Source: G942493275 sp942493275 (GTDB taxonomy: Bacteria > Actinomycetota > Coriobacteriia > Anaerosomatales > PHET01). Taken from it: a stretch of DNA of 64,000 bases. Positions 8,774 to 17,722 of this stretch are shown here, piece by piece. The stretch spans positions 930,001-994,000 of the forward strand of contig OW818687.1 in the NCBI GenBank assembly GCA_942493275.1, written 5' to 3'. Within the stretch, counting starts at the first letter, position 1. The number at the start of each line of letters is the position of its first letter. A program made the translations under genes and the position numbers. The notes below the pieces were generated by a model, which was not told where the DNA came from, searched no databases, and saw only the letters and a list, made by a program, of their open reading frames with translations.

Positions 8774-11326
8774 ATGCCGCTCGAGCGCTACGCCGAGAAA
8801 CGCGACTTCGCAAAGACACCGGAGCCCGGCCCCTCGGCAGGCACCGATGGGAAGCATGAGCTGCGATACGTCATCCAGAAGCACGCCGCATCGCGGCTTC
8901 ATTACGACTTCCGCCTCGAGCTCGATGGGGTGCTGCTGAGTTGGGCGGTGCCCAAGGGCCCGTCGCTCGACCCCAAGGACAAGCGCCTCGCGGTGCACGT
9001 GGAGGACCACCCGCTCGACTACGCCGACTTCGAGGGCGTAATTCCTAAGGGCGAGTATGGCGGCGGCAGCGTGATCGTCTGGGACACCGGAACGTGGGAA
9101 CCCGCCGGAGACCCGCACGCCGCCATGGAGAAGGGCGACTTCAAGTTCCGCCTCCACGGCCGCAAGCTGCGAGGCGGCTGGGTGCTCGTGAAGCTCAAGC
9201 CGCGCGGCAACGAGAAGGGCGACAACTGGCTCCTCATCAAGGAGCGCGACGACAAGGTTCGCTCGAGCGACGAGTACGACGTCATCGCCGAGGAGCCCCG
9301 AAGCGCGCTCACCGGGCGCACGGTCGAGGAGGTCGCGGCCGCCGGCGAGGTGCCTGCGGACGTTGCTGCGGCCGACGAGTCGGCTGCGGCGCCGCCGGTG
9401 AGCGCCGTGGGTTCCGACCCGCTCGTTGCCCCGCCCGAGCTCGCACTGTGCACGCTCGTGACCTCGGCTCCCACAGGTCCGGGGTGGCTGGCCGAGGTCA
9501 AGTACGACGGCTACCGGATCACCGTCGCCGTCGAGGACGGCTCGGCACGGGTCTACTCACGCTCCGGCGCCGACGTCACCGCGACCTACGCACGCATCGC
9601 TGACGCGGCGGCCGCCCTCCCGGTCTCCTCGGCGCTCCTCGATGGCGAGGCGGTCGTACTCGACGAGCGCGGGGCGTCGAGCTTCGAGGCGCTCCAAAAG
9701 GCGCTGGGCACCCGGCCCGAGTCGGTGGTACTGGTCGCGTTCGACCTGCTGCACCTCAACGGTCACGACCTGCGCGGCCTTCCCACGATCAAGCGCCGCG
9801 GACTGCTCGACGCGCTCCTCGAGGGACTGCCGTCCGCCGGTCCTCTTCGCATCGCGCCATACGTCGAGGGTGACGCGCCGGCGCTGCTTGAGGTCGCGTG
9901 CGCACAGGGGCTTGAGGGCGCCGTCGCAAAGCGTGCGGACGCCCCCTACCCCGTCGGCCGCACCCGGTCGTGGCTCAAAGTGAAGTGCCGACGCTCACAG
10001 GAGCTTGTGGTCGGCGGCTTCACGCTCCCGGAAGGCTCGCGCACCGGCTTCAGCGCGCTGCTCGTGGGCTACCACGCCTTCGACGGCGGCCCGCTCATCT
10101 ATGCCGGCCGCGTGGGAAGCGGGTTCACCCAGCACGAGCTCAAGACCATGCGCGCGTCGCTCGACTCGCTGGCCGTCGACGACCCTCCGTTCGCTGAGCC
10201 TCCCGCACCCGCCGACAAGGAGGTTCGCTGGGTCCGCCCCGAGCTCGTGGTGCAGGTCGATTTCGCCGAGTGGACCTCGGAGGGAGTCCTGCGCCAACCG
10301 AGTTACACCGGCATCCGCGACGACGTGGACCCGGAGTCGGTGAAGCGCGAGGAGCCGGAGGCGCCGGAGCTGGAGCCTGCTGAGGAACCCGTGCCGGACC
10401 CGCCGGCGGACACCGACCCGTCGGCGGTGCTCGGCGTGCGCATCTCGAACCCGGACAAGCGGCTTTTCCCGGCAAGCGACCTCACGAAGCTCGAGCTTGC
10501 GCACTACTACGAGCGCATCGCGCCGCTGATGCTTCCCGAGGTCGCCCATCGGCCGCTCACGCTCGTGCGTTGTCCCGTGGGGGACGGCAAGGGCAAGTGC
10601 TTCTACCAGCGCCATCCCGACAGAGGCATGCCAGACACGGTTCACGCGCTCTCACACGCGCTGCACGAGCATCCTGAGGCCGATGAGTGGCTGTGGGTCG
10701 AGGATGCCGCAGGCCTCGTGGCGCTCGCGCAGATGGGCGCGGCCGAGATCCACTCCTGGCTCTCGCGCACCGATGCGCCCGGGCGTCCTGACCGGCTCGT
10801 CTTCGACCTCGACCCGGGTCCCGGCGTGACGTGGGCGGGCATCGTGCAGGGAGCGCGGGTGCTGAAGGCGGAGCTCGAAGCGCTCGGCCTCACGGCGTTC
10901 GTGAAGAGCACCGGGAGCAAGGGGCTGCACGTGGTGGCGCCGCTCGAGCCGGTGTGGGAGTTTGCCCGCGTGCACGCTCTCGCCCGCGCGATCGCCGACC
11001 GCGTGGTCGCCGACGCCCCGGAGCTCTACACCGCGAAGATGGCCAAGAGTCAGCGCTCGGGCCGCATCTTCATCGACTACGTACGCAACTCCGAGGCTGC
11101 GAGCGCCGTGGTGCCCTACTCGACTCGCTACCTCGAGGGTCCCAGCGTCGCCCTCCCGCTCGCGTGGGACGAGCTCGCCGACGACCTCGACATCCGCACC
11201 TTCACCCCGGGCAGCGTCCTGAAACGCGTCAGTACCGGAACGGATCCCTGGAAGGACATCGATTCGGCGAGTGTCGGTGCACGGGTTCTGAAGGCCGCCG
11301 AGAAGACGCTCGGCGTGGAGGGTTAG
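8774..11326 (+). CDS. ligD: Multifunctional ATP-dependent DNA ligase LigD
   Basis: This 850-residue enzyme has the order phosphoesterase, ligase, polymerase. The N-terminal 3'-phosphoesterase spans about 1-180 (RLHYDFRLELDG, HVEDHPLDY, PKGEYGGG). The ligase spans about 220-530 with adenylation lysine K243 in EVKYDGYR. The AEP-type polymerase/primase spans about 550-850, with FDLDPGPG supplying the metal-binding D678/D680 and STGSKGLHVV downstream. This is the Pseudomonas order rather than the mycobacterial one. ATG 8774 follows GGAGGGG; a GTG at 8747 overlapping the ku stop is an alternative. An acidic Glu/Pro linker (about 525-550) joins ligase to polymerase. The stop interlocks (TTAG) with the next minus-strand gene. 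Confidence 0.96.
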   Translation: MPLERYAEKRDFAKTPEPGPSAGTDGKHELRYVIQKHAASRLHYDFRLELDGVLLSWAVPKGPSLDPKDKRLAVHVEDHPLDYADFEGVIPKGEYGGGSVIVWDTGTWEPAGDPHAAMEKGDFKFRLHGRKLRGGWVLVKLKPRGNEKGDNWLLIKERDDKVRSSDEYDVIAEEPRSALTGRTVEEVAAAGEVPADVAAADESAAAPPVSAVGSDPLVAPPELALCTLVTSAPTGPGWLAEVKYDGYRITVAVEDGSARVYSRSGADVTATYARIADAAAALPVSSALLDGEAVVLDERGASSFEALQKALGTRPESVVLVAFDLLHLNGHDLRGLPTIKRRGLLDALLEGLPSAGPLRIAPYVEGDAPALLEVACAQGLEGAVAKRADAPYPVGRTRSWLKVKCRRSQELVVGGFTLPEGSRTGFSALLVGYHAFDGGPLIYAGRVGSGFTQHELKTMRASLDSLAVDDPPFAEPPAPADKEVRWVRPELVVQVDFAEWTSEGVLRQPSYTGIRDDVDPESVKREEPEAPELEPAEEPVPDPPADTDPSAVLGVRISNPDKRLFPASDLTKLELAHYYERIAPLMLPEVAHRPLTLVRCPVGDGKGKCFYQRHPDRGMPDTVHALSHALHEHPEADEWLWVEDAAGLVALAQMGAAEIHSWLSRTDAPGRPDRLVFDLDPGPGVTWAGIVQGARVLKAELEALGLTAFVKSTGSKGLHVVAPLEPVWEFARVHALARAIADRVVADAPELYTAKMAKSQRSGRIFIDYVRNSEAASAVVPYSTRYLEGPSVALPLAWDELADDLDIRTFTPGSVLKRVSTGTDPWKDIDSASVGARVLKAAEKTLGVEG

Positions 11327-11553
11327 GCGAGCTCGCGCACCTTGCGTGCGGCCGCCTCGGCCATGTCCTGGCCCACCACGAGGCGCAGCGCGGAGACCAG
11401 ATTCTGCGAGATCTCGAACAGGTCGGTGCGCTCGATGGTCTCGGTCGTCTTGCCGATGCGCTTGGCTTCGACGTCGACCGAGACGCTCGCAAGCACGGTC
11501 CCGATGACGGGCCTGAGCGTCTCTTCGATCCTGTCTGCGAGCACGTTAGGCAC
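11323..11553 (-). CDS. Small hypothetical protein, 76 residues
   Basis: I do not recognise this family. The product is soluble and mixed alpha/beta in appearance, with a pattern RPVIGTVLASVSVDVEAKR followed by a predicted helix to the C-terminus. Its start overlaps the end of the upstream membrane-protein gene by eight bases, so the two are translationally coupled and probably act together. The stop interlocks with ligD through TTAG. The tight packing on both sides argues that it is a real gene. Confidence 0.6.
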   Translation of the reverse strand: MPNVLADRIEETLRPVIGTVLASVSVDVEAKRIGKTTETIERTDLFEISQNLVSALRLVVGQDMAEAAARKVRELA

Positions 11554-11992
11554 GCTCGTCGGCCTCCTGCTCGCTGCGCAGCTTCTCGCTTCCCGTCATG
11601 GACTCGAGGTAGCCCTTCATGGCCGAGTACACGCTGTAGAAGTAGACGGCCAGAAGCGCCATGGCGACGATGACGAGGACCTCGGATGCCATGCGCACCT
11701 GTTCGAGCGTGACACCGGCAACGAAGTTCTGGGTCCACTGCGCCACGGCGGACGCGGCAAGGCAGACGATGGCGAGGATGACGTAGGAGATGCGCTCGGC
11801 GATGACGCCGCCAAAGGCGACGCGACGCACCAGCAGGGCCGTCACCAGCAGCACAACCGCCACGGAAAGCCCGATAAGGCTCAGGCCGATGCGGAGGGCG
11901 GAACCCGTTGAGCCGTCGGCCGCGAACGCACAGGCCGGCATCACGAGTGACGCCGAACATGCGAGTGCCAGGGCCGCTGCGATCCGGCTCAT
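11546..11992 (-). CDS. Hypothetical membrane protein with signal peptide
   Basis: This 148-residue protein has a cleavable-looking signal (MSRIAAALALACSASLVMPA ending in AFAADG) and three further hydrophobic spans (about 32-52, 65-85, 105-125). The C-terminus is short and charged (SEQEADERA). ATG 11992 is chosen because AAGGAGG lies eight bases upstream; a longer frame exists but would hide the signal peptide. It is coupled to the 76-residue gene downstream. I do not recognise a function. Confidence 0.65.
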   Translation of the reverse strand: MSRIAAALALACSASLVMPACAFAADGSTGSALRIGLSLIGLSVAVVLLVTALLVRRVAFGGVIAERISYVILAIVCLAASAVAQWTQNFVAGVTLEQVRMASEVLVIVAMALLAVYFYSVYSAMKGYLESMTGSEKLRSEQEADERA

Positions 11993-12106
11993 GTGCAGGT
12001 CCTCCTTCGCGATTGCCGAGAAAACAGACACCTCCGTGTGCTCATCGGCATACGAAGCGCCGCGCTCAAGCATACCGCCCCCTGACCTTTTGGCGAGTCA
12101 CACATG

Positions 12107-13963
12107 TCAGTCGGCACCTCCGCCGCCTCCACCGCCGCCTCCACCGCCGCCGCCCGAGAACCCGCCGCCGCCTCCCGATGCCGACGACATCTGGCTCTGC
12201 GCGATGGATGCCGCACTCACGAACGACGACGACAGCGCCGAGACCGGCGAGTGCCCGTAGCCTCCGTGGCTGTACGCCCACCAGTACGACGTCTGGAACG
12301 CCGGGTCCTGCACGACCTCGGGAAGTTTGACGCGCAACTGCTCGATGACCTGCTCGGCGATGCCAAAGATCACGGCGAGAACGAGGAAGCGATTCCACAG
12401 GATCACGGACGCCGGCGGAGCCTCGTGCAGACGGCTGAAGTCGCGCAGGAAGTCGTGGACCGCCTTGTATGTCGCGTAGAGCTCGGCGCCCTCACGGCTG
12501 CGGCGCTGCATGAACACGGCCAGGACGGCGATGCCGACCGACGAGAGCACCGGGATGACCGCGGGGATGATGCCGCCCGTCCAGATCGCGACGAACACAC
12601 CGATGACTGTAACGACCACGGCCGCGACGATAGCGCCCACCTGCCACGACTGGCTGTCGACCTCGAAGAATCCCTGCTGCTCGGCGGTGGCTGAGGCCAG
12701 CGCCTTCCATTCCTGCATCGAGGAGGCGAAGGTCTGTGCGCTGCTTTTCGCGTACGCCTTGATCTCCTCCAGCGTGACGCGCCCGGTGCCGCGGCCGACG
12801 TCGTCGAAGAGGATCCCCATGAGCTTGCGGTCCAGTTCGGCCAGATCGGTCGACTTGCCTGGCACGCGGTCGAGCTGGAAGCTCTGCTCCTCTTTGCCGA
12901 ACATGCCGCCCAGCCCACCCGCGCTGACGGTGACCGGAGTCATCGTGATGACGCCGTTGTCGGCGAGGTTCATGAGGGTGGCGGCGACGTCGGTGTCTTC
13001 AACCTTGCCGAAGCGCCATAGCGCGCCGATGACCGCTGGGTGGAGGTCGGGGCGGGGGTCTTCTCGGAAGTACTGGCCTGCGAAGGCGGGAGCGTGCTCC
13101 TTGCCGTGGCGCAGGAAGACGACGAGGAAGTAGCCGAACGCCGCGAGTCCGATGAGCGAGGTCAGCGCCCCGCCTCCCCAGTACAGCACTCGCGCCCACG
13201 TGCGTTCGCTGTTCGCCTCCTCGGCGAGTGCAGCTTCCTCGGTGAGGATGGTGTCGAGCATGGGTTCGTCCACGACGGGCGCGGCCGAGAGTGACTCGGC
13301 GGGAAACGCGGTGCGGACCTCGACGAAGGTGTTGGCGGGCACGTCGTCGACCCTGAGCCCGATGACGCCGGCCTGGCTGATGGTGACGGTGCCGGTGAGC
13401 GGGCCGTGGGCCCACGCCTTCACGTCGGCCTTGGTGAGCGGACCCGGGAGGGTCACGGTCGCGCTGAACCGCTCGGTCGGCACCGCCCAACCATCGCCGA
13501 TGAGCTGCCAGTAGAGCTCCGAGGTGTCAGACCAGCGCGTAGCGGCGCCCTTGACCGTGTATTCGAGACGGAACGCGCGCGACGAGTTGGCCGCGTCGTG
13601 AAACACGTGGACCTCGACGGTCGAACCCGTGTCCTGAACCAGATAGGTTCCGGGGACGCGAAGCGAACGGTCCTCGATTGCAGCGGGGTTGCCCGTGGGC
13701 GAGTACGACGTCCCCTGATCGTCCACGACGCCAAGGATCTCGATGCCGTCCGAGTCCGCCTTGTCGAGGATCCAGTAGACGCGGCTGTAGTCGCCATCGA
13801 ACGTCATGGCGCGCTCTTCCGAGACACTCATCGAACCATCGACCTGCACCGTCGCATTGACGTTGACATCGTCGACGAAGAACTCCTCGGCGAGCGCGAG
13901 CCCGGGGAACACGAGCGCGACGGTGAGGCAAAGGAGCAGGGCTGCTGTTGCTCGGCGGATCAT
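12107..13963 (-). CDS. DUF2207 membrane protein with Gly-rich tail
   Basis: This 618-residue protein has a signal peptide (about 1-25), then an extracytoplasmic beta-rich DUF2207 domain to about residue 240 (VDGSMSVSEERAMTFDGDYS, RVYWILDKADSDG). A transmembrane span near 260-282 is followed by a cytoplasmic region and two further spans near 425-460. A C-terminal tail of almost pure glycine follows. This is the standard DUF2207 organisation; the role is unknown. The ATG overlaps the tadA stop by four bases (ATGA). The Gly tract gives a proline-rich antisense frame that should not be read as a gene. Confidence 0.85.
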   Translation of the reverse strand: MIRRATAALLLCLTVALVFPGLALAEEFFVDDVNVNATVQVDGSMSVSEERAMTFDGDYSRVYWILDKADSDGIEILGVVDDQGTSYSPTGNPAAIEDRSLRVPGTYLVQDTGSTVEVHVFHDAANSSRAFRLEYTVKGAATRWSDTSELYWQLIGDGWAVPTERFSATVTLPGPLTKADVKAWAHGPLTGTVTISQAGVIGLRVDDVPANTFVEVRTAFPAESLSAAPVVDEPMLDTILTEEAALAEEANSERTWARVLYWGGGALTSLIGLAAFGYFLVVFLRHGKEHAPAFAGQYFREDPRPDLHPAVIGALWRFGKVEDTDVAATLMNLADNGVITMTPVTVSAGGLGGMFGKEEQSFQLDRVPGKSTDLAELDRKLMGILFDDVGRGTGRVTLEEIKAYAKSSAQTFASSMQEWKALASATAEQQGFFEVDSQSWQVGAIVAAVVVTVIGVFVAIWTGGIIPAVIPVLSSVGIAVLAVFMQRRSREGAELYATYKAVHDFLRDFSRLHEAPPASVILWNRFLVLAVIFGIAEQVIEQLRVKLPEVVQDPAFQTSYWWAYSHGGYGHSPVSALSSSFVSAASIAQSQMSSASGGGGGFSGGGGGGGGGGGGGAD

Positions 13964-14424
13964 GACTTCTCCTCGCGGAGGCGGCGGAAGAACGAACGCA
14001 GGAGTTCGGCGGCCTCGGCCTCCATCACACCGCTCGTCACGTCGAAGCGGTGGTTGAGGCGCGTGTCGTCGTGAAGGTCATAGAGGGTGCCGAGCGCGCC
14101 CGCCTTGGGATCCGGGGCGGCGTAGACGCAGCGGGCGATGCGGGCCTGGTGCATGAGCCCGGCGCACATCGGGCACGGCTCAAGCGTCACGTACACCGTG
14201 CAGTCGGAGAGACGCCAGCGCTCGAGACGCGAGGATGCCTCACGTATGGCGATGAGCTCTGCGTGACCGGCGGGATCGTGATCGGCTTCGCGCCGGTTGT
14301 GCCCGCTCGCGATGACGGCGCCGTCGCACACGACGACCGCGCCGATGGGAACCTCGCCGATAGCCTCAGCGCGACGCGCTTCTTCGAGCGCCATCGCCAT
14401 GTACGTCTCGTCGCCGTGCAGCAC
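13960..14424 (-). CDS. tadA: tRNA-specific adenosine deaminase TadA
   Basis: This 154-residue zinc deaminase carries HAE (H54, E56) and PCPMC (C84, C87), the zinc ligands and catalytic Glu of the CMP/dCMP deaminase fold. The surrounding GAVVV, GHNRREADHDPAGHAELIA and VTLEPCPMCAG are diagnostic. TadA converts A34 to inosine in tRNA-Arg(ACG), and that tRNA is encoded in this window at 19.1 kb. It lies between hemerythrin and DUF2207 on the same strand. Confidence 0.96.
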   Translation of the reverse strand: MLHGDETYMAMALEEARRAEAIGEVPIGAVVVCDGAVIASGHNRREADHDPAGHAELIAIREASSRLERWRLSDCTVYVTLEPCPMCAGLMHQARIARCVYAAPDPKAGALGTLYDLHDDTRLNHRFDVTSGVMEAEAAELLRSFFRRLREEKS

Positions 14425-14484
14425 CAGTGCCCCTCCCGCGGATGCCCGCCCTAGGGAGCATAACGCACGAGAGCGGGTGTGGCT

Positions 14485-14898
14485 CTAGCTGGCGACGCGG
14501 GTCCGCTGAGCCTCGATGTGCTCGGCGATCTGCGAGTCCTCGAGCTCCACGTGCTCGATCAGCCACGTGCGCGCCAAAGAGAGCACGTCGGCTCCGATGT
14601 TGGAGCGGTCCTCGACGAACTTGGAGATCTCGTGCGACAGCGCCGAGCCGAACTCGGCGTGCAGCCTGCGCTGGCGCTCAAGGCCCGGGAAATCGACGCG
14701 CTCCATGAGACGCTCCTCGTCAAGGAAGTGGGTCGATACGTAGTACATCAGCTCCGACATCAGCGCCAGTTTCTCGCCACGCGACTCGCCCGAGCGCACG
14801 GCCTGCTCGAACTCGGAGACGATCGCGAGAAGGTGCGCGTGCTGCATGTCTATCTTCGCGTCGCCCGTGTCCTTGAAACGCAGGAACAGTCCAGCCAT
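14485..14898 (-). CDS. Bacteriohemerythrin
   Basis: This single-domain protein of about 137 residues carries the di-iron ligand set in order: H20 (DMQHAHLL), H57-x3-E61 (HFLDE), H80, and H116-x4-D121 (HVELED). Stand-alone bacteriohemerythrins bind O2 and are thought to buffer, transport or sense it; in anaerobes protection is a common suggestion. ATG 14898 is preferred because GGAGG ends nine bases upstream; the ATG at 14907 directly abuts that GGAGG and is spaced too closely. It probably heads the hemerythrin-tadA-DUF2207 cluster, with 60 bp to tadA. Confidence 0.9.
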   Translation of the reverse strand: MAGLFLRFKDTGDAKIDMQHAHLLAIVSEFEQAVRSGESRGEKLALMSELMYYVSTHFLDEERLMERVDFPGLERQRRLHAEFGSALSHEISKFVEDRSNIGADVLSLARTWLIEHVELEDSQIAEHIEAQRTRVAS

Positions 14899-15110
14899 CT
14901 TCTTCATCCTCCATGTGCGCGCGGTGACGTCTTTGCGGGTTCTTGTCTGGGTCCAGACTACGTTCGCACCGCAGCGCCGCACATCGGGGTATGGCTGGAT
15001 ATCACTCAGCAATCGGGAGGACCGGGTAGGGAAACGGCGCACCGCGCGAGCGCTCGGAGGGGCGCCGAGATGGTCGCCTCCGTGATATCCTGTGCGCTGC
15101 TCGGCCTCGC

Positions 15111-15200
15111 GGAGGGGTGGCAGAGTGGTTGATCGCCCTGGTCTTGAAAACCAGTAGGCCCGCAAGGGTCTCGTGGGTTCGAATCCCACCCCCTCCGCCA
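15111..15200 (+). tRNA. tRNA-Ser (anticodon TGA)
   Basis: The acceptor stem GGAGGGG pairs with CCCCTCC, with discriminator G and encoded CCA at 15198-15200. The anticodon loop is CTTGAAA (TGA), the T-arm is GGGTTCGAATCCC, and a long variable arm marks it as a serine tRNA. Confidence 0.95.
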
Positions 15201-15241
15201 CTGCCGATCTCAATCCCGGCGGGCACCTCAATGCATTCGCA

Positions 15242-15278
15242 GAAGGCCCCCGGGAGGCTCGGGGGCCTTCGCTTTTGT
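15242..15278. terminator. Bidirectional terminator between tRNA-Ser and lipoprotein gene
   Basis: GAAGGCCCCCG (15242-15252) pairs with CGGGGGCCTTC (15260-15270) around a seven-base loop and is followed by GCTTTTGTTG on the plus strand. It serves the tRNA and probably also the convergent lipoprotein gene. Confidence 0.85.
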
Positions 15279-15294
15279 TGTGGGCGATTACGCG

Positions 15295-15978
15295 TCACCA
15301 GGCGCGGCGCATCGACTGCGCCATCGCGCGAAGGGTCTTCACCGGCAGGTCTCCGCTTAGCCGGTACTCCACCAGCTGCCCTTCAGATGTCCGCTCCGTC
15401 CATACAATGCTGGCGGGATAGCTGACGATGGTCAGGGGGCCCGCATCCCAGGCCTGCTTACCCGCATCTCGCGCGACTGCCGGGAGCCCTCGTACACTGG
15501 TCTCATAGTTGAAATGAGTCTCCCCTCGATCGTTCGGCGCGAAGGTGGCATCCACCATCTCCTGGACATCGATCGGTGAGTCGGTCGGCGTTATGTGCAG
15601 AACGACCCTGTCGGGGTATCGCACGTTCAGTGCGGTCAACTCGCGGCCATTCTTCAAGCCGGCGATGTCGAGCGAGGCAGATTCGGCCAGCGCGAAACGC
15701 CCGCCTTCTTCTCCTCTGAGCAGCGGATTGTATGCGCCCTTCACCTTCGCAAGAGCCGAATCCAATTCCATTCGCTTGTCCTCAGGAGTGCGATCCGCAA
15801 ACCAGTCGCCAGACGTACCCGCGAGCGTTCGGGGCGCGCCCTCGTTGACATACCGGCGTGGCACCTGGACAGGCGCGGGGGCCGTCGAATCAGTTGCTGC
15901 CGTGTTGGATGCACAGCCGACAACGACCACAAGCGACCCAAACACAATCACCATAGATGTGAAACGCCCAGCGTTCAT
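15295..15978 (-). CDS. Hypothetical lipoprotein, 227 residues
   Basis: The N-terminus is a lipoprotein signal with the box VVGC (cleavage before the Cys at about residue 22) followed by a Thr/Ala-rich spacer. The mature domain of about 200 residues has no motif I recognise; it is acidic with repeated Asp/Thr turns. It is the last of three co-oriented exported-protein genes after the zinc protease and another lipoprotein. Base composition looks somewhat less GC-rich than the flanking core genes, consistent with an accessory segment. Confidence 0.65.
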   Translation of the reverse strand: MNAGRFTSMVIVFGSLVVVVGCASNTAATDSTAPAPVQVPRRYVNEGAPRTLAGTSGDWFADRTPEDKRMELDSALAKVKGAYNPLLRGEEGGRFALAESASLDIAGLKNGRELTALNVRYPDRVVLHITPTDSPIDVQEMVDATFAPNDRGETHFNYETSVRGLPAVARDAGKQAWDAGPLTIVSYPASIVWTERTSEGQLVEYRLSGDLPVKTLRAMAQSMRRAW

Positions 15979-16051
15979 TCGGACCTCCTACCACACGCTC
16001 GTTCAGCTCGGCTGCAGCGTTCATGGGCTGATCGCATCCCTCAACACGCGA

Positions 16052-16687
16052 CTACTTGAGCTTCTTCTCGAGGTCGGTGAACTTCACGCTCCGGTCCTCG
16101 AGCTTGCTCCGGGCCATCCCAGAGCGCCTGTCGATCCGGTACTTGCCGAGTGCCAGCTGATGCGTGAAGTATCTGCCTGGCGCCGCAGTGCCCGGCCCGG
16201 TGTCTGTCCCCAGAAAGAGCAGGACCTCCTCACCTGGCGTAAGCTCGGCCTCCTCCCCCCAGTAGATCTCCTCGCCATCCGCGAGGCCCCCCCTCAGAGC
16301 CACGGTGATGGGGACTCCCTTGCGCACGACTCCGTCCGACTTGTACACCTTCTTGGGAACGACTGACCATTCCGAGTAGGCCCAGCGCTCGATGGGCTCA
16401 GGGTCGCTTTCCGGGGCGGGCTCCTCCACCACAAACTCGCCCTTGGGGCCCTCGACGATGGCGAGCACTACCACAGCGGACTTCTCAAACTTCTCCTCCG
16501 GGGTCTCGTCCAGCAGGAGGGCAGAGACGGTCGAAACGGTAGCGGCCGAGTTGGCGTTTCCTTGCGTGGTCGCCGGCTTCGAGCATCCTGCGAGTACGAG
16601 CGGCAAGGCAACAACGGACATAACCAGCCAGACGACCGTTTGGGGCCGACGTGTGCTGGGGTCGATCCATCTGCGATCAGTAGACAT
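16052..16687 (-). CDS. Hypothetical lipoprotein, 211 residues
   Basis: The N-terminal signal ends with a clear lipobox LAGCSKP (Cys near residue 35), preceded by the hydrophobic stretch VVWLVMSVVALPLVL. The mature part contains an acidic Pro/Glu segment and a likely beta-rich domain ending with LALGKYRIDRRSG. The start ATG lies 11 bases inside the end of the upstream protease gene, so the two are translationally coupled. No function recognised. Cotranscription with a secreted protease suggests a surface or periplasmic partner, which is inference. Confidence 0.68.
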   Translation of the reverse strand: MSTDRRWIDPSTRRPQTVVWLVMSVVALPLVLAGCSKPATTQGNANSAATVSTVSALLLDETPEEKFEKSAVVVLAIVEGPKGEFVVEEPAPESDPEPIERWAYSEWSVVPKKVYKSDGVVRKGVPITVALRGGLADGEEIYWGEEAELTPGEEVLLFLGTDTGPGTAAPGRYFTHQLALGKYRIDRRSGMARSKLEDRSVKFTDLEKKLK

Positions 16688-17291
16688 AGTTCACACCTGC
16701 CACATCATCAGAGTGGAGCGAGCGCTTCTTCGTCTCGCCTAGGGCAACGCTGCCGGACATGGTCTTCTCGGAGTGGGCGGAGCCGTAGAGGTCACCCAAG
16801 AACACCCAGTGTCCGAGTTCATGGGTGGCGACCGCCTGAACGTCGAACTTGCCAGCCCCGCCGCTGGTCGACCATGGATACGAGGTGTTGAACTCGATCT
16901 TCGCCGACGAGTGCAACTTGGGGTTATGGGCGCTCGGGTGCGCGGTATGCCTTGCAATCGCCACCGGCGCATCGGCAGTGCCCCGCTTGGCTGCACAGAG
17001 GTAGCTCGCGGCGGAACTCGAGTAGTTGATCCGGAACGGTGAACCGGCCCCGTTCCACGTCGACCGCGCTCGCATCAGTGCCCCAGAGTCCATCCATGAG
17101 TCAGGGATGCTCGCGTCATACCTGCAGTAGTTGACGTTATTGACGAAGCGTTGGCCGTCCGCGACGTACGCCGCTGCGGGCGCCACTGATGTGGCAAGCG
17201 TCAACACGGTTGTCACAGTCGCCACCACGATCCTGGCGCCAAGCCGTGCTGAATTCCGGCCCTCTGGCCGGGAGGTCGAGTTGTGTTTCAT
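16677..17291 (-). CDS. Secreted metzincin-type zinc metalloprotease
   Basis: This 204-residue exported protein has a signal peptide through about residue 40 (ending APAAAYVADG). The zinc site is AVATHELGHWVFLGD, an HExxHxxxxxD pattern with Asp as probable third ligand. It is followed by KTMSG, a plausible Met-turn, and by SDDVAGVNYVY, which resembles the end of matrixin (M10) catalytic domains. The length fits a minimal catalytic domain without a propeptide. It heads a three-gene exported-protein cluster. Substrate unknown. Confidence 0.8.
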   Translation of the reverse strand: MKHNSTSRPEGRNSARLGARIVVATVTTVLTLATSVAPAAAYVADGQRFVNNVNYCRYDASIPDSWMDSGALMRARSTWNGAGSPFRINYSSSAASYLCAAKRGTADAPVAIARHTAHPSAHNPKLHSSAKIEFNTSYPWSTSGGAGKFDVQAVATHELGHWVFLGDLYGSAHSEKTMSGSVALGETKKRSLHSDDVAGVNYVY

Positions 17292-17344
17292 GTACTGCTC
17301 CGATCTTGCGGCATCGATGGATTGGTTGGTCCCCCCGCGTCGTG

Positions 17345-17548
17345 CTACCGCCCCTCCGCCCTGCCCCTTCTCCCGATATCGAGGTCCAACGCATCTGCGA
17401 TCACGGCCCGCTCGGCAGGACTGGGCGATCGCACTCCGTCTTCGAACGCCTTGAGTTCAGACTCCACGACGCCCGTCATAAGCCGGACATCACGCCTGGT
17501 GAGGCCTTGAGCCTTGCGCGCTGCCCTTATGGTCTCGCCGAAACCCAC
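17345..17548 (-). CDS. Small XRE-family HTH regulator
   Basis: This 67-residue protein is nearly all helix-turn-helix: IRAARKAQGLTRRDVRLMTG then VVESELKAFEDGVRSPSPAE, the usual Cro/C1 layout in which the second helix pair precedes the recognition segment. It lies 53 bp upstream of the protease gene on the same strand and could control that cluster. A second XRE gene is transcribed away from it, so the 174 bp between them is a likely divergent control region. Confidence 0.65.
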   Translation of the reverse strand: MGFGETIRAARKAQGLTRRDVRLMTGVVESELKAFEDGVRSPSPAERAVIADALDLDIGRRGRAEGR

Positions 17549-17722
17549 CGCCTGGCGCCTTCCCTCAGTCTCTGCCGGCTGTTCACGCTACTATGCGGAC
17601 TCTCATGGGACAATGGGTGTTATCCCTGAGTACCGATGAAACACGTGGGGTGCGACGATTAGACGCTGAGTGTTTCGGTTGCTACGATGACCGGAGTTCG
17701 GCCCGCCTCCGAGAAGGGACCC

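Noticed and set aside
12101..12190. Proline-rich repeat region suggestive of a repeat protein or array
   Set aside because: It is the complement of the Gly-rich tail of the DUF2207 protein.
14908..15110. SRP RNA gene, which often lies near tadA and tRNA-Ser
   Set aside because: The conserved apical-loop sequence of SRP RNA was not found here or elsewhere near tadA.
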